Positions 6,138 through 6,184 of a DNA stretch of 6,184 nucleotides are shown piece by piece. Every line of letters begins with the position of its first letter. Position 1 is the stretch's first letter. A program made the position numbers and the translations under genes. Source of the DNA: Granulosicoccaceae bacterium (GTDB lineage: Bacteria; Pseudomonadota; Gammaproteobacteria; Granulosicoccales; Granulosicoccaceae); assembly GCA_023301405.1 (NCBI GenBank), contig JALZUX010000070.1, forward strand, positions 1-6,184, in the 5' to 3' direction. The notes under the pieces were generated by a model. The model searched no databases. It was not told the DNA's origin and was given only the letters and a program-made list of their open reading frames with translations.

Positions 6138-6184
6138 GTGGCTTTATGAAAACCATGATCGTTGCGAGTGTGTGAGATTTTGAG
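6138..6184. other. Sequence after the GST gene
   Basis: These last 47 bases hold no gene start that can be supported. The ATG at 6146 meets a TGA after nine codons. Confidence 0.5.

Overview
The window reads as ordinary bacterial chromosome with four protein genes at medium GC content. They are an MFS transporter (+), a small hot-dog thioesterase (-), a hybrid histidine kinase with two receiver domains (+) and a glutathione S-transferase family protein with an extra C-terminal domain (+). Protein style suggests a gammaproteobacterium, perhaps marine, but this is an impression and not a sequence-based placement. There are no rRNA or tRNA genes, no CRISPR array, no transposase and no phage gene.

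Layout: positions 1-115 are leader sequence. The MFS gene (116-1315) and the thioesterase gene (1585-2067, minus strand) converge. Between them lies the most striking object here, a roughly 170-nt imperfect palindrome (1422-1591). It folds around one axis with no net bulges, and 65 of its 85 opposed positions can pair when G-T wobbles are counted. Its right arm runs into the thioesterase gene and supplies that gene's last sense codon and its stop codon. The outermost ten bases of the arms occur once more, alone, at 8-17. It looks like a MITE-like or ERIC-like element, or a structured RNA, that settled between two convergent genes.

The thioesterase and the kinase diverge from a 467-nt intergenic region (2068-2534). 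This region holds a strong thioesterase ribosome binding site, an 8-G tract, a weak promoter candidate for the kinase, and a stem-loop flanked by 9-nt direct repeats just before the kinase start. A second gene-free stretch (4857-5177) separates the kinase from the GST gene. It carries a compact 8-bp stem-loop and a 10-nt palindrome near the GST start.

The four genes form no recognisable pathway or operon; each seems to be its own transcription unit. The kinase has a transmitter and two intact receivers but no histidine phosphotransfer domain, and no HPt or response-regulator gene lies in the window. Any phosphorelay partner must therefore be encoded elsewhere.
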